Shown here: positions 33,417 through 45,476 of the stretch, piece after piece | How the letters are laid out: every line of letters starts with the position of its first letter | Position numbering within the stretch: position 1 is the stretch's first letter | Origin: Hemibagrus wyckioides | Taxonomy: Eukaryota > Chordata > Actinopteri > Siluriformes > Bagridae | Reading direction: 5' to 3' | Length of the DNA: 64,000 nucleotides | Assembly: GCF_019097595.1 (NCBI RefSeq) | Contig: NC_080715.1 | Location: 28,147,855 to 28,211,854, forward strand | Made by a program: the position numbers and the translations under genes | Notes under the pieces: model-generated | What the model was told of the DNA's origin: nothing | The model's database searches: none | What the model saw: only the letters and a program-made list of their open reading frames with translations

Positions 33417-34846
33417 ATATGTATACACTTTCATCAATTCTCAAATGCCCTCAAATCAAAGAAAGTATTTTTTGAAGTAATGCCAATACTAAGACATACA
33501 ACAGTTAACAAATAATCCAGAATTCGGGTGCTTGTTTTCCCAAACCAGTTTAAACAAACCACAAAACACAAAATGTCGAGAGAACGAGACAGAGGGAACA
33601 GAGCCAGCTTCCCAAAAAATGTCTCTAATTAATTATTCAATGCAAATATTACGACATTCTGCAGGAATTCACATCCCCCATGAGGATGTTGATATTATTC
33701 TTTTGGCAGAAGGTTTTATAAGCACTGGTTCTAATCCAAGCATCCAAGGATTGAGGTCGAGGGTCGTGCTCAAGGACGTAACTCTCTGGCATCTTGTATC
33801 CTTCTGAATTGATTCGAATAGTATAAAAAATGTAAAAAAAAAAAAAAAAACCATAAGTGCAAGCCTAATGAATGAGCCTAAATCTATTTCTCTACTAATT
33901 ATTGGGCATCGTTTGCCGATAAGAAAGCTCGAGCTCAATGACAGTGGTGTTGATATGCATCAGGAGCTGATGTTAAGCTGTAATTGCATTAAATTACAGT
34001 TGGTATGAAGGAGAACATGAATTGGATTATGGAAAAGGTACACCTGTGTGTGTGTGTGTGTGTGTGTGCCCTCAGGGTGTAACTAAGCTTTATCTACAGT
34101 GTGCTAAGCACCTTCTTAAAAGCAAGAACATTACCACTTAGGTTTCAGGTTCAAACATAAGTATCTGTGAACACACTCTTCACCAGAAATACCATCATCA
34201 TCAGAAATATAAATCAGTGATGACACTGAGGTCTCTTTCTTTTTACAAAATAACATTTGTATTAATCGTACATTTCTGAAGAGACCAGGATGAATTCCTT
34301 GATAATAGGAATAGATAGTTTTTTCTATGACTGGAGTGTTTTGGAAAATAAAATTGGTGTTTTACTTTATTCTAAAATGATCTGTCGCTCCAGGATCATA
34401 GAAATTAATGCAAAAAAATCAAGCACACTCTACAATATTTAGAGGAGCATGAAGTTTTAAGAATGACAGCAGAATAGATTTGGTCTGAGACGTATTCTTG
34501 ACAGCATCATAAGACACATTCTGCCAAAGCCCTTTGCGATTGAGGTGTGTCGAATATGAGTACAGGTAGAGATAGAAGGTTATTATGTATGTGGTAGGAG
34601 TTTAAAAGAGGAATCCTGTGCTTGAATTTTCACCTATCTAATAGGATATACCTTTACTATACCTTTACACCTTTAATAAAAAGGTGAAAAAATTAGAACC
34701 CCCCCACCCCCACCACCACCAAAAAAAACCCATAAAAAAACATTTAAAAAAATCCTATCAAATTGAAGCATTTTTTACCACAAAAAAAAACAGCAAATTC
34801 AAGCATATTTGGCTACAGTCACCCATAAAAAATATTTTTTAAAAAG

Positions 34847-34885
<39 letters not shown>

Positions 34886-36022
34886 AACAAACAGCAAATT
34901 CAAGCATTTTTTTGGCCAAAAACTCAAAAAAAAAAACTCAGTGAAATCCTATTAATAGTTATGAATATTTATTTCAGTGTTGTGCTTGTCATGAAAGACA
35001 AAGTAAACATGATATTCTTGAACATTCCGTAATGCCACTGCAACTCAGTATCAAAACTGCTAAAACATACATACACATAAATACAAATAAATGTACATTA
35101 ATATTATTTATATAAAGCTCAGATTCCGCAACGCAGTACACATCATATTATCCTTACATTCTGCACAACATCTCAAAGGCCTGAAAAGATTTTATTTCCC
35201 TCAAAAATGTAATATCATCAAAACCAATATCTGGCACCGAGCAACACAATGCTACACAATGTTACAGCACACAACAGCAAAGCATTCTAGAGTAAAGGCT
35301 CTTTTAAGAGGCTATAAATGTTTTATTGGCTGTTTCACTCGCAGACGGTAATGTGAGTCGATGTTGGCCGAGGGGAAAGAGGCATTGTGGGTGAAAGTAT
35401 GAGCTGGAGGTTTTCAGTGACTGTGTGTTTGTAAGAGATACAATAGCAGTCAGGTTTAAGATTCCACCGCTCTTCCGCTCCTAGTGACAGGTTCCCACAC
35501 CCTTGCGGTCATTTGGCGAGTACACAGACAGAGCTAGCGTCAGGCTCAAACAGAGAATTAAGTCATTTTGTGCACATGTGTGTGTGTGTGTTTGAGTGGT
35601 GCAACTGTCACACTAATATATGAAGGAATGCTCTAGATTCAAGAGATATGGTTTCCTCTTACTGCTGCAGGCATCCCCAAGCTTCACACACAAACAGCAT
35701 TATAAAAGAGTGACTTAGCAAAAAAAAAAGAAGAAGAAGAAGAAGAAAAAAAAGGTAACTGTGTGTGTAATGAAGTCATAATGTAAAAGATCCTTGAGAG
35801 AAAATTGTTTCTTGAGCTTGAGTACTACTTAGGATAAAGCCCATCATGTGCTAGAGGAGATGAATACCCACAAACATGCAGCATACACCGAGTATTAAAG
35901 CCTGAATTAATGATAAACCTCATGTGTACCTGTTCAGGAGATCATCTCAAAATCACCTGTGGGGTAAAGTCCCACAAGTCAGAGGGGTAAAAGGCGAGTT
36001 TATAAAGAACTAAAGTCCACAA

Positions 36023-36059
<37 letters not shown>

Positions 36060-36320
36060 ACAAACTGTTGAGATGTTCAGGAACAAAAAAAGGAAGAAAT
36101 ATGTGATCAGTCAGTTTTAATAAAAAATATTATTAAATTGTATCATTTACATAAAAAAAAACATGATTTTGTTGCTTACACTAAAATGAATTTCAACAAT
36201 TTCTTAATTGACAAGTTTCTGAATGATTTAGAGTGAGCATGAACAATTCAACCAGAATTAACTTAAAAACCTAAAAAGCTCTAGGAACTCTAGTATTACA
36301 TTCCGGTTGATTAAAGCAAG
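33417..36320. other. intergenic with A-rich runs; one CNE-like block
   Basis: 33610-33800 is repeat-free and contains AATTAATTATTCAATGCAAA (octamer and homeodomain-like sites) and could be a conserved element. (TG)n lies at 34046-34067, and AAAT/poly-A runs at 34680-34930, 35719-35750 and 36028-36061. No gene is recognised, including in the 35091-35351 open frame. Confidence 0.45.
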
Positions 36321-36324
36321 TCTG

Positions 36325-36535
36325 GTAGAATAGTGCAGCGGTAATGAGTCTGTTGTGAAAGACCAGCATTGTGGGTTTGATTCGCAGCTCAGTGTTAAAT
36401 TTTATTTCAATGAAAAATAAAAATCCATACTTGAATCATGTTGGATGTATGAAAACGAATGCTGTTAATGTTACTCAATTCAGTCAATTCAACTAGCTTT
36501 GTTGAAATTCTTTCAAATTTCTATTACGCCAAATA
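36325..36535 (+). mobile_element. putative tRNA-derived SINE or tRNA-like repeat, copy 1
   Basis: TAGTGCAGCGG (36331-36341) fits the pol III A-box consensus TRGYNNARNGG exactly. GGTTTGATTCG (36374-36384) fits the B-box at 9 of 11 positions. The spacing of 32 bp is tRNA-like. The body that follows (CTCAGTGTTAAATTTTATTT...GAATCATGTTGGATGTAT...GTTAATGTTACTCAATTCA) recurs without the head at 36774-36915. Confidence 0.6.
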
Positions 36536-36667
36536 GAAATACAATGATACAAAAATTATATAAACTGAATTCGAACCCAGTGGTGTTCATACTGATGTCA
36601 CCAATAAATCTTGTCTTTCTTGTTACTAATGTGTATACAGCCGGCAGAATAGAAAACAATGTATCGG

Positions 36668-36745
36668 GTGTTTTCAATCAAATGAATTATATTATCAGTG
36701 CAGGTCTAGCATGAGATTAGTCAGGACACTGTTGGGTTTCTGTAC
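36668..36745 (+). repeat. local repeat segment, copy 1
   Basis: GTGTTTTCAATCAAATGAAT...TATTATCA.TGCAGG and GGACACTGTTGGGTTTCTGT recur at 37926-38005, about 1.26 kb away. Confidence 0.85.
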
Positions 36746-36773
36746 ACAGAGTATTGAGATTCTGTGTTTAGAG

Positions 36774-36915
36774 CTCAGTATTAGATTTTATCCAGGGTTT
36801 TGAAAATCAATACTGAAATCATGTTGGATGTATAAAATTGTGTTAATGTTACTCAATTCAATCCTCTGGAACTGATATACGCATTGAAATTCCTTCAGAT
36901 TTCTATTATATGCGC
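36774..36915 (+). mobile_element. putative SINE body, copy 2, head missing
   Basis: GCTCAGTATTAGATTTTATCC, CTGAAATCATGTTGGATGTA, TGTTAATGTTACTCAATTCA and TTGAAATTCCTTCAGATTTC parallel 36386-36535, but the tRNA-like head is absent. Confidence 0.7.
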
Positions 36916-37925
36916 AATAAAAACATAAGAAAAGAAGTAAATCTTTCTCCACTCATTGTCATAACTTTATTCAAACAAGAATGACTTAGTAAGTGGTAAA
37001 TTTGGGGGGAAAAAAAACAAACAAAAAAATTATTTCCTCTCAAAGTGGACACACAATTACAGCCACCATGAAGCCAATTGCACAGAATCTGTCTCCTACG
37101 ACTGAAGGATGACAAAGCTAACCCAAATATAAACGACTCTTGAGCTTGCCAGCTCAGCAAGAAAGAGCCAAAGCTCAGAAAACAGTAGAGAGACCAGAGC
37201 CAAAGCTTATCTCCTGCTTGTGGAAGCCAGCCTTTGTGCTTTCCAAACCAACTAGGCTGGAGTTTTGTACTCAATTTGTTCACAATTTCACCATCGCTTC
37301 GATATGCCACAGAGCAAGCACTGCTACAGTAAAAAAAAATTTGGCTTGTAATATGGGACAGAGCCATGAAGCACAGATTTATGAGAGATTGAAAAGAGCT
37401 TGAGTACAGATAACATACATTTTTTTTTGAAGCAGATTATTAAGAGGAAGTGATATAATGCCCCTGTAACCTGCTGGAACATGAGAACACCAGCTGAGAG
37501 GAGCTTGCTCTTGACTTCCATCCATTTCACTGTTAGCATGTACAGAAATGTTTCAGAACTGTTTCATGAGTCATCTGGCTCTTGTTGTCATCCAGAGAAA
37601 TAGAACATAGCCTTATTGTCGCTTAAAACAAGCTTTTCTACATACCTGCTTCACAGTTGTCAGAATAGCAGGAAGGTTTAATCACCCAGACTATGTAAGG
37701 AATAAAACACAGCAGTGTTTCGTCAGAGGAAAATAATCAACGACAGGGTGGTGTGATGCATTACCACACCGAATGTAATTATTTTCTTAAAACACCTCAC
37801 CCTGGAGTATTTTACTCCTCTCATACAAAATGAATTGCCAAAGATAATATTTTAACTATATTTTTTAATTGTTTATTTTATTTTATTTTATTTTAAATAG
37901 GTGTAGAATGGAAATTGACTTATTT
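36916..37925. other. intergenic, nothing recognised
   Basis: About 1 kb of largely unique sequence; open frames at 36906-37539 are on both strands, overlap one another and match no family. Ends in (TTTTA)n at 37876-37895. Confidence 0.55.
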
Positions 37926-38005
37926 GGTGTTTTCAATCAAATGAATTATATTATCAATGCAGGACTGTTAGGAGATTAATCAGGACACTGTTGGGTTTCT
38001 GTATA
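37926..38005 (+). repeat. local repeat segment, copy 2
   Basis: Near-identical to 36668-36745. Confidence 0.85.
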
Positions 38006-39470
38006 CTGCTACAAGAAAATGTGTAGGCTTAAAGATCTTAAAGACCTTTCATATGAGTTATTAACCACAACTGTGGAGTGTCACATCACAAATAAATTCA
38101 ACACACGACCAAACCCCAAAGCAGGATGGAATTCCTTTTTTTTTTTTTTTTTGGCCTCTGGGGAAAAGAGTTAAAATATACATCAAACATGAAGTAAGCT
38201 ATTGAAGAAAAAACTGTTCCAGACATGTTGTAGTCTTCACACCGTCTGGCTCCAGTCCAAAATCTAATTCCGAAATCTAATCGGGACAAACATTCATCAA
38301 CTTTACTTAACTTGAGATTTTAAAAGACTGACAAGAATCAGACAGAAACACTGAGGAAGGTTGATCCTGTGGCAAAAATCGTAGACAGTTCCTTGTATTC
38401 CTGTCCTTGAAGGTGTTTGAACCGGTCATTCTTGAGATATATCACGAGCTCGGGATCGAAACCTTGACCTAGAAACTCTAAAGCACCAACACTACAATTC
38501 TGCCTGTAAATAGAGTTATACAAATGAATGCACTACTCTGTAACGTTTGAGCCACTTTATTAGAGCTGATAAGCTGAAGTGTATGTAGTGGTTTGAGGAC
38601 GCCACTCAGTCTTGCTGATTACTGTGGTTTGTTTTTATAGTGTTTCTAAAAAGAATGCGGTTAGGACACGACATTTTGGCAATTAACTGTGTGTGTGTGT
38701 GTCCATAAGGGTGTGTACAGATGATGTCTTCTGTTCTGAAAAAACGCTACTGAGGTCGTAATGATTTGACCTTGTATACTAGTTTTGTTGAGTTTTGGAT
38801 ACACTTATCTACTCCCTCTATTTAACTTTTAATTATACTTTAATTTAGCTTAAAACATGAGTGTACTCGTGCTTATCGTTCGGTTGATGAGCTTGTGTAT
38901 CACCACCCAAAAAGAACAAGATATCTGATTCTGAATAATTGGAGGTGCATTAAAAAAAGAAAAATGCAATGCAGCTGTTGTTTTTCTCCAAGGGATAGGC
39001 TAAACATCCGGACAAGTACAAAGAAATAAAATCACGACTCTGCCCAAACGTCACACCATCTTGAATGTTTCCATGCTACTAGTCAATCTCTTAACCGAAG
39101 GGCTCAGTAACCAGACCCCTGAAAATTTCCTGTGGCTGACTGACCTCCTTGTAGGTTGATTTTAACCTTTTGCCTGAATCAAATTTTTTTGTTTGTCCAA
39201 ACACAGTGCTCTAAATCAGATCTGGAAGTATAGCATTTCCTCAGGTAGGAGGAAAATCTCATTCCTGCCAGTGATAAATACAATCTGTCCTTTAATAGAG
39301 TGCAGCCATCTGTGGACAACAGGGAAGGAGAATCCTCTGAAGAGAGACAGAGAGAGAGTGCAAGAGAGAGAGCACACGAGAGAAAGAGAGTGAGAGAGAG
39401 AGACCTCCCATCCCATTTCCTCTCATGTTGCTAATGTGACACGCTCATGTGTGTTTCTTCTGTACAACAT
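38006..39470. other. intergenic, nothing recognised
   Basis: A poly-T run lies at 38137-38152, a short (TG)n at 38687-38702 and a (GA)-rich tract at 39345-39403. No gene. Confidence 0.6.
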
Positions 39471-39474
39471 CAGA

Positions 39475-40063
39475 AAGATTTGACCATTTCTATCCACACA
39501 TTCTGGTCATTTCAAGACTGGACTACTGCAGGTACTGGCAGGTCTTCCTCTGAATGCAATTCAGCCACTGCAAAAGATCCAAAATGCAGCTGCACAACTT
39601 GTTTTCCCACACCACTGCTACTCCTCCACTGGTTTCCTGTAGCTGCATCAGATTCAAAACACTGATGCTTGCCTACAAAGCCAAGAATGGACCAGCACCA
39701 TCTGACCTCAAAGCTCTCATTACTCCTCACACTGCCCCTCGCTCCCTCAGATCCACTAGCACAGCTCCACTGGTCCCACCATCTCTCAGGATAAAAGGTA
39801 GATATACATCTAGACTCTTCTCTGTTCTGGCATTGAGGTGGTGGAATGAACTTCCTCTAGATGTCCATACAGCCGAGTCACTGACCGTCTTCAGACATAC
39901 CTCTTCCTGAAACACTTAAACTAGCTCTTATTTGGCTGATGGTATCCTAAGTCTGTGACCTACTGAGCCAGTGTTAATATATTCATTGATAGCGACTTAA
40001 AGCACTTTTGTACATCGCTCTGGATAAGAGCATCTGCTAAATGGCAGAAATGTAAATGTAAAT
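39475..40063 (+). mobile_element. non-LTR retrotransposon (LINE, L2/CR1-like) 3' end
   Basis: It encodes the C-terminus of a LINE reverse-transcriptase ORF: RLDYC in one frame (about 39518), then, after a frameshift, RFKTLMLAYKAKNGPAPSDL, KALITPHTAPRSLRSTSTAP, LVPPSLRIKGRYTSRLFSVL and LRWWNELPLDVHTAESLTVF (39650-39895), ending in a stop. The 3'UTR ends CATCGCTCTGGATAAGAGCA then TCTGCTAAATGGCAGAAATG followed by TAAATG repeats. The 5' end is truncated, as is usual for LINE copies. Its last ~40 bp resemble the tails of family-A SINEs in this window. Confidence 0.92.
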
Positions 40064-40068
40064 GAGAC

Positions 40069-40147
<79 letters not shown>

Positions 40148-40160
40148 GAGACAGAGTGTA
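40064..40160. repeat. (AAAG)n-(AG)n
   Basis: About nine AAAG units, then AG units, directly downstream of the LINE tail. Confidence 0.95.
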
Positions 40161-40975
40161 AGAGAGAGACTGAAAGCAAAAGAAAGGTTTAGGAAGCTTA
40201 AGGAACCAATAAGGTTCTGATTTTCTTCTTCTGTTTCTTCTTCATAATTTTTCCTTTTTTTCCTCAAAGTAGCCAGATATCAGAAAAAAATCTGTCTAGA
40301 CTTTATTAACCTACAGCATGAACATCAAAGAATAAAAACAAAGATAAAACTCTTTATATTCCCCATTTCTAGATTTATGAGACTCGTTAATTTAGATTCA
40401 TTACGCCAATCATTCACCCAAATATCTATCTGAAATGCGGAGATTCTGACATCAAGGTCAGTCTGAAATCTCACACAGTAAGCTAGGACCTTTTTACATC
40501 TTCCTTGAGCTCAGCTTTACAAACAAGACCATCAAAAAGTCTAGTCAAGTGGAGTTCAGGTCTTTGGTATATTCACAAAAGAATGGGAAGGTTCTCGGCT
40601 CCGTCTCCTCTTACAGACCCAGACGCTCTCTCTGTCATGCTAAAGGCAGGAGTTCAAATGCCGTCTGAACGCCCCGTGTTCTGGGTGGGCCTGAATGCTC
40701 AAGGTCGGCGTCAGCCTTCCTGACAACTTCTGATAATTCTATAATTATCCTTTATTAAAACGTCAGTTGCCACGGCGTTAATTATACTGATTGGTGGGCG
40801 GATTGAGGGCCTGTCTGAAAACTTTCTTCTTAATCCTTTATTTATCACTTCTTTGAAAAATAATGCTTTTTAAGTGCTGTTGAAATCTAAATCCCAAGGT
40901 TAAAAGGATATACAAACACAACCGAGTGAACAAGAGCAAAAAAAAGAGATAATAATAATAATAATAATAATAATG
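40161..40975. other. intergenic, nothing recognised
   Basis: Unique sequence; (AAT)n at 40951-40974. The open frame 40505-40723 has no family signature. Confidence 0.6.
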
Positions 40976-41275
40976 TTACAGTTACTGTATATAGATGAGT
41001 ACTAGCAGGAAGGTCCTAGATTTAGGAAAAAATCTACTTTTTCTACTAGGTTTCATTAAATTTTGCATATTCAAATATTTTTGCATATGCAAATGAACTT
41101 TACTTACTCCCGTTACTTGAACAACTTATGCTACATTAACACGCACACTTGGATTTTATCTTTGCCGTCCTATGAAGTCACCATTAGACGATCTTACTAC
41201 TGGTTGTCATAGTAACAGTGGGTGTTTATCAGTGGATGGAGCAACTAGAATTCCAATTTTAAATGCTAAAATGAA
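40976..41275 (+). repeat. unclassified ~295-bp repeat, copy 1
   Basis: Ordered blocks TACTGTATATAGAT, TTTTTCTACTAGGT.TCATT, GAACAACTTATGCTACATT, CACACTTGGATTTTATCT, CTACTACTGGTTG.C.TAGTAACA and TGGAGCAACTAG.ATTCCAA recur in order at 42892-43183. It contains GCATATGCAAAT. Confidence 0.85.
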
Positions 41276-42891
41276 ATATTCGGTTTGTTAAAATTCAGTA
41301 GTTTATATACGCATCATGTCATACAAAATCATACATCACACTCAACTGTCTGCATTCCCATTGGTGGACAAAGTACCGAGTCGTAATAATGAATAATACA
41401 TTTTCTTCCATAACTGAAATAAATGGCCGAAAAGTGTAATTGCATTACCGTTATTTGCTAACATTTTTTAAATCATTTAAAAACGAATAAAAAAAACCCT
41501 ATGAGTTAAAACACATTAACCAAATTAAAGCACAAAGTTCTTAATATACTATATAATTTTTCCATTGAAGTTCTTACGACGTGGTGCACGATTTATCACC
41601 AAAAAAAGTCACGTGTACGTTTTAAAGAACATAGAACCTTAGATAAAAAAATATCATGTCTCTGCATTTTCCTGAAGCAGCAAGAGAATAACAAGTCATT
41701 CCCTCCTCATTGATCTTTTTTTTGCCAGTCAGGGAGGAATATCGAGCGGCGAAGCCCATAGTCTGATCTTATTAAACATGCTCTCTGTGAGCAGGACAAG
41801 ACCGAGATCAGAAGCTGAAGTCATTTATCTTAATACACCCATAATGCATTGATTTTCTCGGAAAATGTGTCCTATCAGTACAATAGTGGTTACTGGCTAC
41901 CTGCTGATTAGCCACAGCTGGAAACGAACAAAAGAGGGGGAAAAAAATGAAGGACAGTGCAGAGAGCCAGGCTGCCAAAACCTGTCCATTCAAAAGTCAG
42001 AGTTATACAAGGGCCGAGTGTGTGCATATGCACTCGTGATTAGGTCAAGTACTGCCAGATGTAAGGAGTGCTGGGGTCTGAAACACACACTGAAAACCGT
42101 CAGGCTTGTTTTACAGTGCATACACCCATGTGTGTGTGTGTGTGTGCGTGTTTCACTCATAAGAGACTCACGTTTTGTACTCGCTGCACAAACCTGTATT
42201 CAGTCATAAAACCTCAGTCATAAAACATTTCAGATGCTAATTCTTTAAAATATGAATAGACATAAATAAACACATTTCTTAAACGAATCAGACGAGATTA
42301 GAGTTTTGTAATATCCTGAAATTTCCCTCAATATAAGCAACCGGTACGATACAAATCACAAATCACAAAGGCCTGGCCGCTTGCCTGAAGTTGATTACAG
42401 AAGGCTTAAGTAACTGAAATGAAGGAAATGCGAAGTTGATTCAAATCATTTTCATATGTTACGGATCAAGTGTAGGCATGTACTCCCAAGTAGAACACAC
42501 AAATCTTGAGCCAGCACCTGGCAAATCGAACGTCTCTCCACCTGTCCATTCATCCACAACCGAATAAAACAGCAGGGCTGAGACGAAGCCGTCTTCAGAC
42601 GCTGCACATGTGGAAAAAAGGAAGCCAGAGACAAGAATCTACTGAGGTCAAGATGACCTTTTGGGTGAATGAGCTCCGAAAAAAAAGCCTCTTTCATGGA
42701 GGAATAAAGGAATCAAATCTGGATGTTACAATACAGGATGGAATGCTGACCGTCTCATGACAAAAACCTTTCCGAATGAAGGCCACTTCAACCGGATATG
42801 ACACACCAAGGTGTTTGTTGTTATTTTTTTATTTATTTAATCCTTAGCTAGCTTGCTAAATTAGTACTCTATTATATTTTCATGTTACTGT
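41276..42891. other. intergenic, nothing recognised
   Basis: Unique AT-rich sequence with a short (TG)n at 42129-42150. Open frames at 41808-42209 and 42452-42760 overlap on opposite strands and match no family. Confidence 0.55.
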
Positions 42892-43183
42892 ATATAGATT
42901 AATTCCAACAGGAAGGTTTAAAACTTTTTTTACTTTTTCTACTAGGTCTCATTTATAGACTTTTTTTTGGCTTATGCAAATTAACAATCCATTCAAATTT
43001 ATGGCTAAACCCAATCTCCTGTTTCTTGAGCAACTTATGCTACATTTACATTTACACACACACACACTTGGATTTTTATCTCTGCTGTACTATGAAATCA
43101 GCATTAGGCATTCCTACTACTGGTTGCCGTAGTAACAATGTTTATCAGTGGGTGGAGCAACTAGCATTCCAAATCTAAATGGT
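42892..43183 (+). repeat. unclassified ~295-bp repeat, copy 2
   Basis: Second copy of the element at 40976, followed immediately by a partial third copy. Confidence 0.85.
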
Positions 43184-43312
43184 TTTTGGCATATGCAAAA
43201 TAAATCCCATTAACAATCCATTCAAACTGATGGTTAAATCTCCTGTTACTTGAACAAGTTATGCTGCATTTACATTTACACGCACACTTGGATTTTATTT
43301 CTGCATGTCTTG
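43184..43312 (+). repeat. unclassified repeat, partial copy 3
   Basis: TTTTTGGCATATGCAAA, AACAATCCATTCAAA, TGGTTAAATCTCCTGTTACTT, TATGCTGCATTTACATTTACA and CACACTTGGATTTTAT repeat the middle of copy 2. Confidence 0.8.
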
Positions 43313-44055
43313 TCGCGGGTTCCTCAGTGTTAGCAATTTAACCAACTCGTGTTTGTTTTCTGGATATAAAAAGTGAACACGACGATAAAGTCATGCAGCA
43401 ATACTGCAAATCAGGCAGCTTGTCTTTCGCTACGACTTCAACAACCAACTAGTCTCCAGCATTCACACGCGTAGGAATGGACCGGAAAAGTGTATTGCGA
43501 CCGAGCCTTCGGAAACGTGGAGGAGCTGCACGTCGTTAAGCGATCACACAAAACTGGGCGTGGTCTGTGTGAAGCAGACTGTGTGAACCTCTGCGCCATT
43601 CACAGTAATTTAAGGCCAGCGAGGCATACATGAGGAAGAGCGAGGAAGACTGATGCTTCAGTGGCTCCATAAATCACTCTAGTGAAAGTTCAGCCCTGCT
43701 CCACTCGGATGATCTTAATGCCCAACCATGATGCACTCAGCGCACACACATACACACAGGGGTGAAATAAAAATCTCATTATGTTCATGGACCTGAAGGT
43801 ATGGGAGCCGTCTCTCATCTCGAACCGTAGCTGTGAATATTAAAGAGAAGGACCTGAGCTCTCCTACACACCCAGATCACAGGCTGGAGATTCACCCAAG
43901 GGGCTCTGAGGTGGAAATGAATTGCAATTACACTCGTCCGTTTCCCCTTCTCCCCCTCCCTTCACCTCTTTCCTCATCATTTCAATTTTTATGAGGATAG
44001 TTTTTCCCCTCTCTCTCTCACTCTCTCTCTCTCTCTCTCTCTCTCTCCCTATCTT

Positions 44056-44093
<38 letters not shown>

Positions 44094-44490
44094 CTAATCC
44101 TCTGGTCACGAGCAGCATACATGATGTCATCTTCTTTGCTTATATGTGTGTTGCTGCTGCTATTAATAATGGAAATGTACAGTAGTGTACATCTTCTTTT
44201 TATGTGTGTGTGTGAGAGTGTATATAACCCTAGAGGAGAGGTCTTTTATTAATCTTTAGCAAGCTGCTCCTCTTTCGTTATTTATGAGACTGCGATGTTG
44301 CCGTTCCTCAGATCAATGTTGCAAGCACATGGGATTATTGAAGCAGATTCTAACTAAACTAGAAAACAAAATAGAAAGTACTAAGTGTGTGTGTGTGTGT
44401 TAGAGCACCGTTATACCTGAGTAGCTGAACAAATGATGCCGAGTTTCTCATCGTAGCCTTCTAATTTCTTTTCTTTTTTTATTTTCTTTT
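43313..44490. repeat. intergenic with (CT)n
   Basis: (CT)n tracts at 44009-44050 and 44056-44090; short (TG)n at 44200-44212 and 44385-44400. No gene recognised. Confidence 0.65.
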
Positions 44491-44663
44491 TCCATGGCCA
44501 AAAACAAATATTGTTTAGGAGTTCAATTAGCCTTCAAAGGCAGCGTACAAAGCTTGTGGGAGACATTTAGAACAAAGCCCGGTGGCTAAATCCACTCAAT
44601 TATTAAGCCCCTGGTCTTATATTAGTTTTAGCTAATGCAGCTGGATGGCATCTCAATGCTTGA

Positions 44664-44664
<1 letters not shown>
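44491..44664. other. repeat-free block; candidate conserved non-coding element
   Basis: Unique sequence includes CTTCAAAGGCAGCG and AGAACAAAGCCC (SOX/TCF-like ACAAAG), TTAGCTAATGCAGCTGGATG and CAATTATTAAGC (homeodomain-like). It ends at an (AAT)n array (44665-44735). No reading frame of note. Confidence 0.25.
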
Positions 44665-44719
<55 letters not shown>

Positions 44720-44943
44720 TAATAATAATATTTAATGAGCATTGTAACAAATTGTGTACTTAGGAATAAACATAATCGTTTGTTAATTATGCATGTCCAC
44801 GTTATTTTTTAAATTCTTTTATTTTATTTATTTAATTTCTTTTTTTTTTAGCTGTTGCTGTTAAATTGCAGTTACGTTCAACCAACTTGTTTTAGGAGGT
44901 TTATAACCAACTGGGATGTTTTGAAAATCAAACTCAGTTTATC

Positions 44944-44977
<34 letters not shown>

Positions 44978-45440
44978 TAACGTGAGGGAATGGAGCTCAG
45001 AAGGGCAGGAAGATATTGATCTGAACTTGAGAGCGGCGGCTTTTCTGATCTCTGTTGGACACTGGAATCTCTCTCTCACACATACACACACACACACACA
45101 CAAACAGCCTCTCACAGCCCTGGGGTGTAATCGGCAGCCTAGAGGGTACCCATGGCAACCGAAATGATCCTGAGTGGATGTGTAGTCATTTTTAAACTTA
45201 CAAAAGTAATAAAGAATTTTTTCCCTCCTGCTTCCACTGACAATTAAAACACAACCAGAACAGGATAAATAAAAGGAATGCTCAGAAAGTGAAGGATGAA
45301 AGGATGAGAAAATAGAGAAAAAAATGTTGTTATTTCGAATTAGTGGCTATTATTTCAGCCATTTTCTTGTATCCTGACTTCACTCGCTTCACCTGATCAA
45401 AAGCTTTCTCACCTTCCAGACTGTTTGTGCATGTGTACGT

Positions 45441-45476
<36 letters not shown>

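Noticed and set aside
36325..36395. Functional tRNA gene
   Set aside because: A- and B-boxes are visible but the B-box has two changes, I cannot form a convincing acceptor stem, and the body is repeated nearby, so SINE or pseudogene is more likely.
36906..37539. Overlapping open frames on both strands near 37.2 kb, one 153 codons
   Set aside because: Amino-acid content is not coherent, no recognisable domain, and frames coincide on both strands, so more likely chance openness in unique DNA.
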